Assembly: GCA_003523055.1 (NCBI GenBank)
Contig: DPHC01000002.1
Coordinates: 268,929 to 332,928, forward strand
Origin: Dehalococcoidia bacterium
Lineage (GTDB): Bacteria; Chloroflexota; Dehalococcoidia; Lucifugimonadales; UBA3495
Reading direction: 5' to 3'
Length of the DNA: 64,000 nt
The stretch's first letter is position 1; every line of letters starts with the position of its first letter. The notes under the pieces are model-generated. The model was not told the origin of the DNA and searched no databases. It saw nothing but the letters and a program-made list of their open reading frames with translations. The position numbers were made by a program, and so were the translations under genes. Shown in pieces: positions 51,385 through 60,567 of this stretch.

Positions 51385-52923
51385 ATGAAAAGTGATTTCT
51401 TTATCGCATTAACTCAGTTGGCCTCCGAGCGCCATCTACCAAAAGAACAAGTGCTAGACGCAATTGAAGTAGCTTTAGCATCGGCATTTAAGAAAGATTA
51501 CCCAGATTCCGCTGAAAACATCTCTGTGACTTTAGACCCGAACAGCGGGGACATCAATGTTTATGCAAAAAAAACAGTTGTAGAAGAAGTCTCCGATACA
51601 ACTTCAGAAATCCAATATTCAGAAGCAATAAAGATTAAACCTGATAGTAATATTGGAGACGAAATATACACCAAAGAGCCTCTTTCGCATAACGCAAGTC
51701 GGATTGCAGCACAAACTGCCAAGCAAGTAGTACTACAGAAACTTAGAGAAGCCGAAAGAGAACGATTATACGAAGAATTTTATCAACATAAAGACACTGT
51801 AATATCAGGTGTCATAGAGCAGGTAGATCCTGGAAAAGCTGTAATAGTCGAACTTGGTAGAGCACAAGCTGTCATGCCTAATGACGAGCAAGTGTATATT
51901 GAACGCTATCGCAAAGGACAACGAACAAAAGTATTTGTTGTGGATGTTAGGAATTCAGCAAAAGGTCCTGCAATTATTGTGTCTCGGAGCCATCCAGACC
52001 TCTTAAAACGACTATTCGAACTTGAAGTGCCAGAGATAAATGGTGGTGCTGTTTCTATACAGGCAGTAGCAAGAGAAGCAGGGTCCAGGAGTAAAATAGC
52101 TGTAAGCACCAATCAGGATGGAATTGACCCTGTTGGCTCATGTATTGGGGTACGGGGTAATAGAATTCAAAGTATTGTTAACGAGCTTCAAGGCGAAAAG
52201 ATCGACGTAGTCCAATGGGACACAGACCCTAAGGTTTTTATATCTAGATCTATCAGCCCATCTGAAGTATTACATGTAGAATTGTCTCCTACTGAACCAA
52301 CTGCAATAGTAGTAGTTCCAGACAAACAGTTATCCCTTGCTATCGGTAAAGATGGCCAAAATGCTAGATTAGCAGCCAGATTGACCGGATGGAAACTAGA
52401 CATCAAAGGCAATCTAGAATGGGAAGAGAAAAGAAAAGAATTAGAAGCGATAGCACAAAAGAAACGTGAAGAACTAGCCGCAGCAGAGGTATTGGTTCCA
52501 ACAAAAGAACCTATAGCGGAGGAGAAACCTGAAGAGGTTTTAGTCGCGCAACAAACGTCATTGGTAGATGAACAACCTGAGCCGGTTGTAGTTGAGCCAG
52601 CCGAAACTATAACTCCAACCATATCCAAAGAAGATGAAGAGGCTATATTACAGGCTCTAATCCTTGAAGAAGAAGCCTCAGTACCAGAAATGCAAGAAGA
52701 GGCTGTTGAAGAAGGATTATCAATAGAATCATTGGACGGATTCATTCTAGAAGATATTGGAGATGATGATGATTCGGGACCAAGCATAGATTTTCCTCAA
52801 CTGGGCCAAAATTCAGGATTAATCAGATTCGCTGAAGATATTGTCGCAGATGATGAAAGATCAGGTCCTAGAAGACGTGGTGGCAACAGGCCAAATAACC
52901 AACCAAAGCGAACACGCAGGTAG
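51385..52923 (+). CDS. nusA: Transcription termination/antitermination factor NusA
   Basis: Binds RNA polymerase and RNA to modulate pausing, termination and antitermination. 512 residues. The NusA N-terminal domain (1-~125) is followed by an S1 domain (VISGVIEQVDPGKAVIVELG), KH1 (RDLLKRLFELEVPEI, CIGVRGNRIQSIVNELQGEKIDVV) and KH2 (LAIGKDGQNARLAARLTGWKLDI). After residue ~350 comes a long Glu-rich low-complexity tail ending in an Arg-rich stretch (GPRRRGGNRPNNQPKRTRR), not the E. coli acidic repeats. The usual upstream rimP is absent. infB follows 100 bases downstream. Confidence 0.95.
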   Translation: MKSDFFIALTQLASERHLPKEQVLDAIEVALASAFKKDYPDSAENISVTLDPNSGDINVYAKKTVVEEVSDTTSEIQYSEAIKIKPDSNIGDEIYTKEPLSHNASRIAAQTAKQVVLQKLREAERERLYEEFYQHKDTVISGVIEQVDPGKAVIVELGRAQAVMPNDEQVYIERYRKGQRTKVFVVDVRNSAKGPAIIVSRSHPDLLKRLFELEVPEINGGAVSIQAVAREAGSRSKIAVSTNQDGIDPVGSCIGVRGNRIQSIVNELQGEKIDVVQWDTDPKVFISRSISPSEVLHVELSPTEPTAIVVVPDKQLSLAIGKDGQNARLAARLTGWKLDIKGNLEWEEKRKELEAIAQKKREELAAAEVLVPTKEPIAEEKPEEVLVAQQTSLVDEQPEPVVVEPAETITPTISKEDEEAILQALILEEEASVPEMQEEAVEEGLSIESLDGFILEDIGDDDDSGPSIDFPQLGQNSGLIRFAEDIVADDERSGPRRRGGNRPNNQPKRTRR

Positions 52924-53023
52924 TTAGTTAGACACAGGACACAACCATGAACCCGAAATATGTGTGTCTCTGAGCAAATATACCCGTAATTTAGCTATAT
53001 ATTCTTAAAAGTTATGGAGAATC

Positions 53024-54781
53024 ATGAATTCAAATGACACTGAAAATAAGAAACTTACTAGGACTTTAATCTTACCTGAAACCATCTCAGTTAAAAACTT
53101 AGCTGATCTGATAGATGAAGATCCCATAGACGTGATAAAACAGCTGATGAGAAACGGTATAATGGCAGGTATGAACCAAGTGGTTGATCATCAAGTAGCC
53201 AGATTGATAACTAATGTTTACGGTATTTCTGCAAGATATGTAGAACCTAAAACGTCAGAACTAAAAATTACATCTGCAACTAGTAGTAACACAGAATTAC
53301 CAGTTCGACCTCCAGTTGTGACTATTTTAGGACACGTCGATCATGGCAAAACATCTTTGTTAGATAAAATTCGCGAAAGCCATATCGCCGACAAAGAACT
53401 TGGAGGTATCACGCAACACATCGGCGCTTACCAAGTATCATATGAAAGTAAAACTATAACTTTCCTAGATACTCCTGGCCATGCAGCATTCACTTCAATA
53501 AGATCTCGTGGAGTTAGATTAACTGACATAGCAGTACTTGTAGTTGCAGCAGATGACGGGATAATGCCTCAAACGATTGAAGCAATTAACCATGCTAAAG
53601 CCGCAGACGTGCCATTGATTGTAGCAATGAATAAAATCGATACTCCTGGTGCAGACACTGACAAAATAAAACGTCAATTAAGTGAAGAAGAATTACTAGT
53701 GGAAGAATGGGGTGGAGAAGTTATAGCGGTTCCTGTATCTGCTATGACAGGAGAAGGAATAGAGAATCTTCTAGAAAACATACTGCTAGTATCTGAAATC
53801 TTAGAACTTCGCGCAAACCCAGATTCTCTCGCTACTGGTGTTGTCATAGAAGCAAAATTAGATAAACAAAAAGGGCCAACTGCAACTGTCTTGATACAAG
53901 AAGGGTCATTGAAAATTGGCGACTATATATTTGCCGGTAACGTCTGGGGAAGAGTCAAAGCCCTTAGTAACCATCTTAATGAATCTATGACTTCGGCTAC
54001 CCCAGGCACGCCTGTGGAAATATTAGGGTTCAATGGAGTGCCTGAGGCCGGAGTACTTATGAAAGTAGCATCTTCAGAAAAAGAAGTTAAGGCACTTATA
54101 ACAAAATCCAATGATAATCATAATAGTTTAGCATCCAAAACTCTAACGTTAAACGAAGTAGCGAAAAAGATAGATTCCGGTGAATTAAAAACTTTAAATC
54201 TTGTATTGAAAGCTGATGTCCAAGGCAGTTTGGAAGCGGTATCACAGTCAATTCAATCGCTAGAATCTGAGCAAGTACAAATCCAAGTAATCCATTCCGC
54301 AAGTGGCGCTATAAATGAATCTGACATATTATTGGCCGGGGCGTCAGACGCAGTCATTTTAGGTTTCTCATTACCAGAAGACCCCAATATGCTTAAAATA
54401 GCAGAACGAGCGGGGATAGAGATCCGATATTACAATATAATCTACCAACTATTAGAAGACATGCAAAAAGCAGTAGATGGAATGATAGAACTAGAAGTAG
54501 AAGAAATATACTTAGGCAAAGTAGAAATCAGAGAAATATTCCCTGGCAAGAAAAACACGGCCATAGCCGGTTGCAGGGTGATTGACGGCAAAATAGTCAA
54601 AAATGCCATGGCCCGAATATTAAGAGCCGAGCAAGTCATTGATGATTGTCCTATTATAAGCCTCAGGCATTTTAGAGATGAAGTAAATGAAATAACAACA
54701 GGAATGGAATGTGGGATCCAGTTAGGTAACTTCAATGACTATGCAGAAGGCGACATATTAGAAATTCATCGCCAGAAATAG
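53024..54781 (+). CDS. infB: Translation initiation factor IF-2 (short form)
   Basis: A GTPase that brings initiator tRNA to the ribosome. 585 residues, far shorter than the ~890 of E. coli because the long N-terminal region is missing. An IF2-N module (VKNLADLIDEDPIDVIKQLMRNG) remains at residues ~23-45. The G domain has G1 GHVDHGKTSLLD (from 103), G2 GGITQHIGAY, G3 DTPGHAAF and G4 NKID. Domains II, III and the fMet-tRNA-binding C-domain are complete (GYxC-like AGCRVIDGKI). Such compact IF-2 is usual in many non-proteobacteria. The ylxR gene often found before infB is absent. Confidence 0.96.
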   Translation: MNSNDTENKKLTRTLILPETISVKNLADLIDEDPIDVIKQLMRNGIMAGMNQVVDHQVARLITNVYGISARYVEPKTSELKITSATSSNTELPVRPPVVTILGHVDHGKTSLLDKIRESHIADKELGGITQHIGAYQVSYESKTITFLDTPGHAAFTSIRSRGVRLTDIAVLVVAADDGIMPQTIEAINHAKAADVPLIVAMNKIDTPGADTDKIKRQLSEEELLVEEWGGEVIAVPVSAMTGEGIENLLENILLVSEILELRANPDSLATGVVIEAKLDKQKGPTATVLIQEGSLKIGDYIFAGNVWGRVKALSNHLNESMTSATPGTPVEILGFNGVPEAGVLMKVASSEKEVKALITKSNDNHNSLASKTLTLNEVAKKIDSGELKTLNLVLKADVQGSLEAVSQSIQSLESEQVQIQVIHSASGAINESDILLAGASDAVILGFSLPEDPNMLKIAERAGIEIRYYNIIYQLLEDMQKAVDGMIELEVEEIYLGKVEIREIFPGKKNTAIAGCRVIDGKIVKNAMARILRAEQVIDDCPIISLRHFRDEVNEITTGMECGIQLGNFNDYAEGDILEIHRQK

Positions 54782-54810
54782 CTCCTCAATAACGAGAAAA
54801 GATAGATGTT

Positions 54811-55158
54811 ATGAATAGAAGATTAGAACGAATCAATGAGACCATCAGAACTGAATTGGGAAACCTTCTACTAAAAGACGTCAGCGATCCAAGGTTGTCT
54901 GGCATAATCACAATAACTGAAGTAAATACGTCTCCAGATCTTAGAAATGCGCAAGTGTTCTTGAGCGTTTTGGGCGATGAAACTCTCCAAAACGAAGCCT
55001 TAGAAGGAATGAAATCCGCAGCAAGTTATTTGAGGCGATCTTTAAGGGATCGGTTACTACTAAGAAATACCCCGTTTTTAACATTCAAACTTGATCATTC
55101 CGCAGCGGTTGGAGATAAGTTGTTAAAATTGATCAAAAAGGCGAATTCACATAATTAA
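54811..55158 (+). CDS. rbfA: Ribosome-binding factor A
   Basis: Assists 16S rRNA 5'-end maturation of the 30S subunit. 115 residues. MNRRLERINETIRTELGNLL and DPRLSGIITITEVNTSPDLRNAQVFLSV, with the KH-fold ending, are family patterns. ATG 54811 is 29 bases after infB and is followed by truB, the classic nusA-infB-rbfA-truB order. Confidence 0.94.
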   Translation: MNRRLERINETIRTELGNLLLKDVSDPRLSGIITITEVNTSPDLRNAQVFLSVLGDETLQNEALEGMKSAASYLRRSLRDRLLLRNTPFLTFKLDHSAAVGDKLLKLIKKANSHN

Positions 55159-55189
55159 ATTAATTACGCAAGTTCCTTAATTAATAGAT

Positions 55190-56095
55190 ATGATTAATGG
55201 ATTCATAAATATTTACAAACCAACTGGCATAACTTCAATGGACGTCATCCGGCAAGTCAAACGGCCTTACGGGAAAAACAACATAAAAGTCGGACACTGT
55301 GGCACTTTAGATCCTTTAGCTGAGGGAGTCTTACCTTTGGCAATTGGCAATGCATCTAGGCTGGCCGAATACGTAGTGAATGGAGAAAAAACGTATTTCG
55401 CAGAGATAACTTTAGGAGGAGAAACTGCTACATACGACGCAGAATCCCCGATCTTAAACAAAAAACCAACAGATCACATTAATGCCGAAATGATAAGTTC
55501 AGTATTATCAGAATTTGTAGGAGATATATATCAGAAACCTCCTATTTATAGCGCTTTAAAATACCAGGGTAAAAGATTATATGATTTTGCAAGAAAAAAC
55601 ATTGATGTGGATATACCTTCTCGCAAAGTCACGGTCTCAGCGATAGAATTACTTTCCTACGATTGTTCCAAGTTAGAACTCAGAGTGACTTGCGGCAAAG
55701 GAACATATATAAGGTCTATCGCACACGATTTAGGAACCTTATTGGGATGTGGAGCATATCTCCAAAAATTAATCAGAGAATCTTGTTCCAATTTCACTCA
55801 CTTAGACGCTATTCACCTGGCAGATTTAACCAAAATGTTAATAATTGATCCTGATTCGTTAGCTCAACATCTAATCCCCATAGACACCGCGATGAAACAT
55901 TTTCCCAAAATATGTGTCCCTGAAGTGATTGCCAAAAGATTCAAAAACGGAATGGAAATAGATCTAACTCACATACTAACTCAATTTGACCACAATGCGA
56001 TATTTAGAACATATGATCCTCATGGTTCATTTTGTGCGGTTTCAACTCTTAATCCACTTTCTGGGAAGTTGAAACCAGTAAAAGTTTTTCTTTAA
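55190..56095 (+). CDS. truB: tRNA pseudouridine-55 synthase
   Basis: Makes pseudouridine 55 in the T-loop of tRNA. 301 residues. GFINIYKPTGITSMDVI, then VGHCGTLDPLAEGVLPLAIG with the catalytic Asp, YFAEITLGGETATYDAE, KPPIYSALKYQGKRLYDFAR and CGKGTYIRSIAHDLG are all diagnostic. A short C-terminal extension follows, with no clear PUA domain. It is the last gene of the nusA operon. Confidence 0.95.
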   Translation: MINGFINIYKPTGITSMDVIRQVKRPYGKNNIKVGHCGTLDPLAEGVLPLAIGNASRLAEYVVNGEKTYFAEITLGGETATYDAESPILNKKPTDHINAEMISSVLSEFVGDIYQKPPIYSALKYQGKRLYDFARKNIDVDIPSRKVTVSAIELLSYDCSKLELRVTCGKGTYIRSIAHDLGTLLGCGAYLQKLIRESCSNFTHLDAIHLADLTKMLIIDPDSLAQHLIPIDTAMKHFPKICVPEVIAKRFKNGMEIDLTHILTQFDHNAIFRTYDPHGSFCAVSTLNPLSGKLKPVKVFL

Positions 56096-56119
56096 TAACT
56101 ATATTTGTTCAAAAAAATC

Positions 56120-56162
56120 ACGAAATGACACTTTGTAGTTGATTAACTTGTGCTCATTTCGT
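56120..56162 (+). terminator. Hairpin after truB
   Basis: ACGAAATGA (56120-56128) pairs with TCATTTCGT (56154-56162). CAC/GTG (56129-56131 and 56150-56152) extends the stem past a bulged C. There is no clear T-tract on the plus strand, so its role as a terminator is uncertain. Confidence 0.4.
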
Positions 56163-56265
56163 AACATATGCTCCATAGTGGTATCGTGTTTTTTCAGAGG
56201 CTCTGATTCTATGATACCTTACTATGTCGGAAACATTCAGAAAATAATACCTACAAGGAGGAGAA

Positions 56266-56409
56266 ATGGAAGCATACTGTTTTAAATGCAGGGAAAAAAA
56301 AGAAATCCAAAATCCTACTGCTGTAACATTAAAAAACGGCCGACCAGCAACTCAGGGAACTTGCGGTGTCTGTAGCACCAAATTGTTCAGAATAGGTAAA
56401 TCTTCGTAA
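56266..56409 (+). CDS. Small zinc-ribbon protein (DUF5679-like)
   Basis: A 47-residue protein preceded by an excellent AAGGAGG ribosome site. It opens MEAYCFKCREKKEIQNP (CxxC), continues with VTLKNGRPATQG, and ends with a second CxxC (TCGVCSTKLFRIG). The spacing and the KNGRPA segment match DUF5679, a small zinc ribbon found across Chloroflexota and Actinobacteria. Function is unknown. It sits between truB and a perfect 15-bp hairpin. Confidence 0.88.
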   Translation: MEAYCFKCREKKEIQNPTAVTLKNGRPATQGTCGVCSTKLFRIGKSS

Positions 56410-56416
56410 GTAGGAA

Positions 56417-56453
56417 CATTATTTACGGGATAACTAATATCCCGTAAATAATG
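56417..56453. terminator. Perfect 15-bp hairpin after the zinc-ribbon gene
   Basis: CATTATTTACGGGAT (56417-56431) pairs perfectly with ATCCCGTAAATAATG (56439-56453), with a 7-base loop. There is no T-tract, though the AT-rich outer stem could aid release. It probably ends the short zinc-ribbon transcript or protects its 3' end. Confidence 0.65.
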
Positions 56454-56457
56454 CGAT

Positions 56458-56811
56458 ATGTTTTCAAATCCAACCATGAAAGATAGTGAATTGTGTTTGA
56501 AATGCTCCAAATCCTTGCACAACAAACCCAAATTCATCGTACTAAATAAAACACTTACCATAGAAACAATGAAATCCATAAGCTTTCTATGTACCATTTG
56601 TTATATAACTAACAAGAACCTATTGAAGCGCAGTGTAATAGTGGCCACAGTTGTTGGTACTATATTAAATTTACTTAATTATGGTAATTCTATAGGCACA
56701 ATTACCATAACTTTATTTTTAGTTGTCAAAATGTCATTAAATTACTTTGTACCGTTCTTAGTCTCTTTTACTACTAGTTTTATGGCTAGCCGCAGTAAAA
56801 GTCCTGATTAG
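56458..56811 (+). CDS. Hypothetical small membrane protein with zinc-finger-like N-terminus
   Basis: A 117-residue ORF. The first ~55 residues carry two CxxC pairs (CLKC near 13-16 and CTIC near 45-48), a possible metal-binding module. Two hydrophobic segments follow (SVIVATVVGTILNLL, and a longer one around residues 75-108). I do not recognise it. It overlaps the convergent lexA stop by 4 bases. There is no strong ribosome site, so the start is uncertain, but the paired CxxC motifs argue that it is real. Confidence 0.5.
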   Translation: MFSNPTMKDSELCLKCSKSLHNKPKFIVLNKTLTIETMKSISFLCTICYITNKNLLKRSVIVATVVGTILNLLNYGNSIGTITITLFLVVKMSLNYFVPFLVSFTTSFMASRSKSPD

Positions 56812-57458
56812 GTATATTGCCTTACAACGCTTACAACTGTACCTCTGATGCTAATATTATCTGCTGCGACAAATATTGGTGCCATCGTACTATTTGAAGG
56901 TTGTAACCGAATTACACCATGCGGGTGAAAGTAAATCTTTTTAAGAGTAGCTTCTTCTTCCTGGACTAACCAAGCAACGACTGTCTGACCATTTTCTGCT
57001 TGTGGTCCAGATTTTACAATTACAACATCACCATCGTCGATACAAGAATCTATCATAGATGTACCTTCAACTCGTAATCCGTATAATAAATCTTGGTGTT
57101 GTTGACCTGGTGGTAAATCTATATACTCTGCAGATTCAACATCAGCCAAAACGTCTCCAAAAACTGGTAATGGAGATCCTGCAGCAATTTTACCCAATAC
57201 TGGAATTCTAGTTGTCTTAAAGGAATTACTCGCATCTTTACCATCAAGTAACTCTATGCCTCTTGCTATATCCTTGCGTCTGCTTATAAACCCGCGTTTT
57301 TCTAATATTTTTAAATTGTAGTCTACAACTGAAGTAGAACTAATGTTGCAAATTTTTTGTATATCCCTAACAGTCGGGGGGAAATCATTTTCTTTCGCAA
57401 ACGAACCTATACCATCAAGGATATCTGTTTGTTTCTTAGATAACGAAGTTGCTACCAT
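56808..57458 (-). CDS. lexA: SOS-response repressor LexA
   Basis: Represses DNA-damage genes and self-cleaves when RecA is activated. 216 residues. The N-terminal winged HTH (FPPTVRDIQKICNISSTSVVDYNLKILEKRG) is followed by the cleavage site A93-G94 in KIAAGSPLPVFGD. The catalytic Ser is S134 (EGTSM) and the catalytic Lys is K173 (EATLKKIYF). A strong AAAGGTGG precedes the ATG. A LexA box lies 18-29 bases before the start, indicating autoregulation. Related boxes precede recA at the window's right end. Confidence 0.96.
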   Translation of the reverse strand: MVATSLSKKQTDILDGIGSFAKENDFPPTVRDIQKICNISSTSVVDYNLKILEKRGFISRRKDIARGIELLDGKDASNSFKTTRIPVLGKIAAGSPLPVFGDVLADVESAEYIDLPPGQQHQDLLYGLRVEGTSMIDSCIDDGDVVIVKSGPQAENGQTVVAWLVQEEEATLKKIYFHPHGVIRLQPSNSTMAPIFVAADNISIRGTVVSVVRQYT

Positions 57459-57475
57459 ATTTTACCACCTTTATA

Positions 57476-57487
57476 AAACATATGTTC
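57476..57487. promoter_or_regulatory. LexA (SOS) box of lexA
   Basis: AAAC-ATAT-GTTC on the plus strand, equal to GAAC-ATAT-GTTT read toward lexA. It matches the Gram-positive/Chloroflexota-type GAACN4GTTC operator with one mismatch. Its position just before the lexA ribosome site fits autorepression. Confidence 0.8.
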
Positions 57488-57556
57488 TAATTAGTGTACC
57501 ACATAAATGAAGAGGCTACATCTGTAGTAGGTGTTAAAACAAGTAGTGAAAGTTGT

Positions 57557-57808
57557 TTATATGGACTTTGAGGAGGCGATCAATCGAGACTTAGTTCTTG
57601 CAGCAGTGTTCTTATGTATAAGTTTTTTTCCTGCTATTTTATCAAGTTGTTTCACGGCCTTTGCTACTAATAAATCCACGTCTTCTTTTGAATCGTTATT
57701 AGTTATTGCTTTTTTTGCAGCACCAATTACAGTTCTTGTCTCACTAATGATACTGTGGTTACGGACCTGCTTTACTCTAGATCGTTTATTTGCTTTCTCA
57801 GCGGACAT
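57557..57808 (-). CDS. rpsT: 30S ribosomal protein S20
   Basis: Binds 16S rRNA early in 30S assembly. 83 residues from ATG 57808, which has AAAGGTG six bases upstream; an in-frame GTG at 57817 overlaps that ribosome site. ANKRSRVKQVRNHSIISETRTV, AVKQLDKIAGKKLIHKNTAARTKSRL is the S20 helical-hairpin signature with its basic surface. The overlapping plus-strand frame (57531-57827) is a shadow. It lies between gyrB and lexA. Confidence 0.93.
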   Translation of the reverse strand: MSAEKANKRSRVKQVRNHSIISETRTVIGAAKKAITNNDSKEDVDLLVAKAVKQLDKIAGKKLIHKNTAARTKSRLIASSKSI

Positions 57809-57874
57809 ATTAGTCACCTTTTTCTAAACTGCTATAAGTATACAGTAAATTTCAATATACTGCATTGCATGCCC

Positions 57875-59809
57875 TCATATGTCCAAGTTTCTTACGGTTC
57901 GAGCATGGGCCTGTATAAATCCTTTACGTGGTGCTACAGCTTCACCCATCAATGTAGTAAACACTTCATTAGATGCCATTACATCATCAATATTGACCCT
58001 AAGCATTTGCCTGGATTCGGGATCCATAGTAGTTTCCCATAATTGATCTGGATTCATTTCACCAAGGCCTTTATATCTCTGAGTCTGCAAACCTCTTTTC
58101 CCTTCAAAACTGGTTAAAACAGATTCTTTTTCCAATTCAGTATAAGCATATCTTGCGTCACTTCCGGCTTGTATTTTATAAAGAGGTGGTTGTGCAATGT
58201 ATAAAAATCCATGTTCTATGAGAGATATCATTCTACGGAAAAAGAAAGTCAAAATCAAAGTCCTAATATGGGATCCATCAACATCAGCATCGGTCATTAT
58301 AATTATTTTGTGATACCTACATTTCGAAGCATCAAAATCCTCTCCTTCGCCTGCTCCAATGGCTGCAATCATAGCTCTGATTTCTTCATGTCCTAAAATT
58401 TTATCTGGCTGTTGCAATACTCTTTCTACGTTTAATATCTTACCTTTTAAAGGTAAGATGGCCTGATATTGCCTGTCTCTACCCATCTTGGCTGATCCTC
58501 CAGCAGATTCTCCTTCCACAATGTACAATTCTGATTTTTCAGGGTCTCGCTCGGCGCAATCTGATAGTTTCCCAGGTAGTGAAGACCCATCCAGCGCATT
58601 TTTCCTTATCACTAATTCTCTAGCTTTCTTAGCGGCATCTCTAGCTTTTTGAGAAGTTAAGCACTTTTCCATAATTTTCTTAGCATCAATCGGTGTTTCT
58701 TCCAAATATCTAATAAGGCCCTCACTAACGATCGTATCAACCGCTCCTCTGACTTCAGCGTTACCTAATTTTGTCTTAGTTTGTCCTTCAAACTGTGGGT
58801 CAGTTAACTTAACGCTGATCACAGCTCCTAAGCCTTCTCTAACATCTTCACCAGTTAAGTTAGATTGATCCTCTTTAATAAATCCTTGCTTTCTAGCATA
58901 ATCATTCAATATTCTAGTCAAAGCTAATCTAAATCCTGTTAAATGAGTTCCTCCTTCTTGGGTATTGATACAGTTGGCAAATGAATAAACCTGTTCTGTG
59001 TACCCTTGGTTATACTGTACTGCTACCTCAACCATAGTTTCCCCAGAACTCTTTTGATAGTAAAAAGGAGTTTCATGTAAATAGGACCTACTTTTGTTTA
59101 TGTTCCTGACTAAGTTAGCTATACCACCGTCAAAGAAGTACGTTCTTTCTATATCTCCTTTTCGGGTACTAGCATGCCAATAGCTCGTGAAATGTAATTT
59201 CAAGCCTTTATTGAGGTACCCCATTTCTTTAAAACGGTTTATCAATACGTCAAAATCATATTCTATAACAGGGAAAATATCAGGATCAGGGCTGAAAGTT
59301 ATTGTAGTACCATGACGATCAGTAGAACCTAACACTTCTAATGTCCCTGTAGGTATCCCCCTAGCGTACTGCTGGGAGTATACTTTACCTTCTCTATGAA
59401 TTTCGGCTGTAACATGAGCTGATAGTGCATTAACAACTGACGCTCCAACCCCGTGCAATCCACCACTAACTTTGTATGCCCCTCCACCAAATTTACCTCC
59501 AGCATGCAGTGTAGTCATAACTGTTTCCAATGCAGAGAGTCCTGTAGTGGCGTGTTTATCTATTGGAATACCTCTCCCATTATCAGAAACGCTGATCGCA
59601 CCAGTTTCTGAAATCTCTATAGTAACTGTATCGCAGTATCCGGCCATAGCTTCATCAACGCAGTTATCAATAATTTCATATATTAAGTGATGGAGTCCTC
59701 TCTGATCGGTACTTCCTATATACATTCCTGGACGGACTCTAACGGCTTCTAGTCCTTCTAAAACTTGAATGTCTTTTGCTGTGTAAGATTGATTTTGTTT
59801 TGTGTTCAT
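57875..59809 (-). CDS. gyrB: DNA gyrase subunit B
   Basis: The ATPase subunit of the enzyme that introduces negative supercoils. 644 residues. The GHKL ATPase motifs are YEIIDNCVDEAMAGYC, SVSDNGRGIPID and GGLHGVGASVVNAL. The transducer has GTTITFSPD. The TOPRIM domain has EGESAGGSAKMGRDR and DADVDGSHIRTL. The C-terminal QRYKGLGEMNPDQLWETTMDP is typical of GyrB rather than ParE. gyrA is not adjacent. Confidence 0.96.
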   Translation of the reverse strand: MNTKQNQSYTAKDIQVLEGLEAVRVRPGMYIGSTDQRGLHHLIYEIIDNCVDEAMAGYCDTVTIEISETGAISVSDNGRGIPIDKHATTGLSALETVMTTLHAGGKFGGGAYKVSGGLHGVGASVVNALSAHVTAEIHREGKVYSQQYARGIPTGTLEVLGSTDRHGTTITFSPDPDIFPVIEYDFDVLINRFKEMGYLNKGLKLHFTSYWHASTRKGDIERTYFFDGGIANLVRNINKSRSYLHETPFYYQKSSGETMVEVAVQYNQGYTEQVYSFANCINTQEGGTHLTGFRLALTRILNDYARKQGFIKEDQSNLTGEDVREGLGAVISVKLTDPQFEGQTKTKLGNAEVRGAVDTIVSEGLIRYLEETPIDAKKIMEKCLTSQKARDAAKKARELVIRKNALDGSSLPGKLSDCAERDPEKSELYIVEGESAGGSAKMGRDRQYQAILPLKGKILNVERVLQQPDKILGHEEIRAMIAAIGAGEGEDFDASKCRYHKIIIMTDADVDGSHIRTLILTFFFRRMISLIEHGFLYIAQPPLYKIQAGSDARYAYTELEKESVLTSFEGKRGLQTQRYKGLGEMNPDQLWETTMDPESRQMLRVNIDDVMASNEVFTTLMGEAVAPRKGFIQAHARTVRNLDI

Positions 59810-59927
59810 ATATCAACGGCTGGGTTGTTAAATTTCCTATTCACGTGTTTTCCCAAATGAGGAACAACCATATATAATTCTATCAAAAATACCACCAATA
59901 CAGTGGAACTTATTGTCACTTGTAAAC

Positions 59928-60362
59928 TCAGTATTCTTGATTTGGGGAAGAATCCCAAAAATAAATGCCTTCTATGTATGATTTTATAGCGTATTGTATT
60001 GGCATAAACAAAGGCTTTGGCAGTTTATCCAAATCAAACCACCCATATTGATAAAATTTCTCAGGTTCCTTTATTTGTGGTTTTTGATCTTTCGGTAATT
60101 GACACATAAATTCTATATCTACATAGTGGACATCATAATCAATAACATTAGACACACATAAATAATGCAAGTTACTTAACGTGAGACCAAATTCTTCATT
60201 AGCTTCTCTAATCGCGCATTCCTTAAAACTTTCACCAAATTCAAGGTGCCCTCCTGTAGAACCCCAATATCCGTCAGCATGAGACGCCTTTCTTTTTGCT
60301 AAAAATATTTTATCTTTTGAAAAAATTAAAGTGCCGACTCCAACACGAACATCTGCCATCAT
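59928..60362 (-). CDS. NUDIX hydrolase
   Basis: A phosphohydrolase of about 144 residues that cleaves nucleoside-diphosphate-linked compounds. The Nudix box GHLEFGESFKECAIREANEEFGL is complete, with all catalytic Glu present. ATG 60362 (an ATGATG pair) follows AGGTG at good spacing. The N-terminus ADVRVGVGTLIFSKDKIFLAKRKAS resembles pyrimidine/MutT-type members. The substrate is open. It lies downstream of the trpS promoter region on the opposite strand. Confidence 0.85.
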   Translation of the reverse strand: MMADVRVGVGTLIFSKDKIFLAKRKASHADGYWGSTGGHLEFGESFKECAIREANEEFGLTLSNLHYLCVSNVIDYDVHYVDIEFMCQLPKDQKPQIKEPEKFYQYGWFDLDKLPKPLFMPIQYAIKSYIEGIYFWDSSPNQEY

Positions 60363-60567
60363 TAGATTCACCTATTTGATTATTTTAGTGTTATTATAAG
60401 ATGTCTGAGTGTGTAATGTTGCAAGTTAATCACTCTATTGAAATCGAAACTGTAAGAATGAATGAATCACTTTATAAAGTTCAATAACATAGGCTGTTTT
60501 AAATGCAACCTACACATCCAATCAAACATTTAAGATATTTATAAAACTAAATCAATGTGCAAATATT

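Noticed and set aside
52188..52787. 199-codon minus-strand Ser-rich ORF
   Set aside because: Shadow of the Glu-rich nusA tail on the opposite strand.
57531..57827. 98-codon plus-strand ORF
   Set aside because: Opposite strand of rpsT, which has a clear S20 signature and ribosome site.
60372..60567. T-box or Trp leader before trpS
   Set aside because: No AGGGUGG-type motif, no terminator hairpin and no Trp-codon cluster found.
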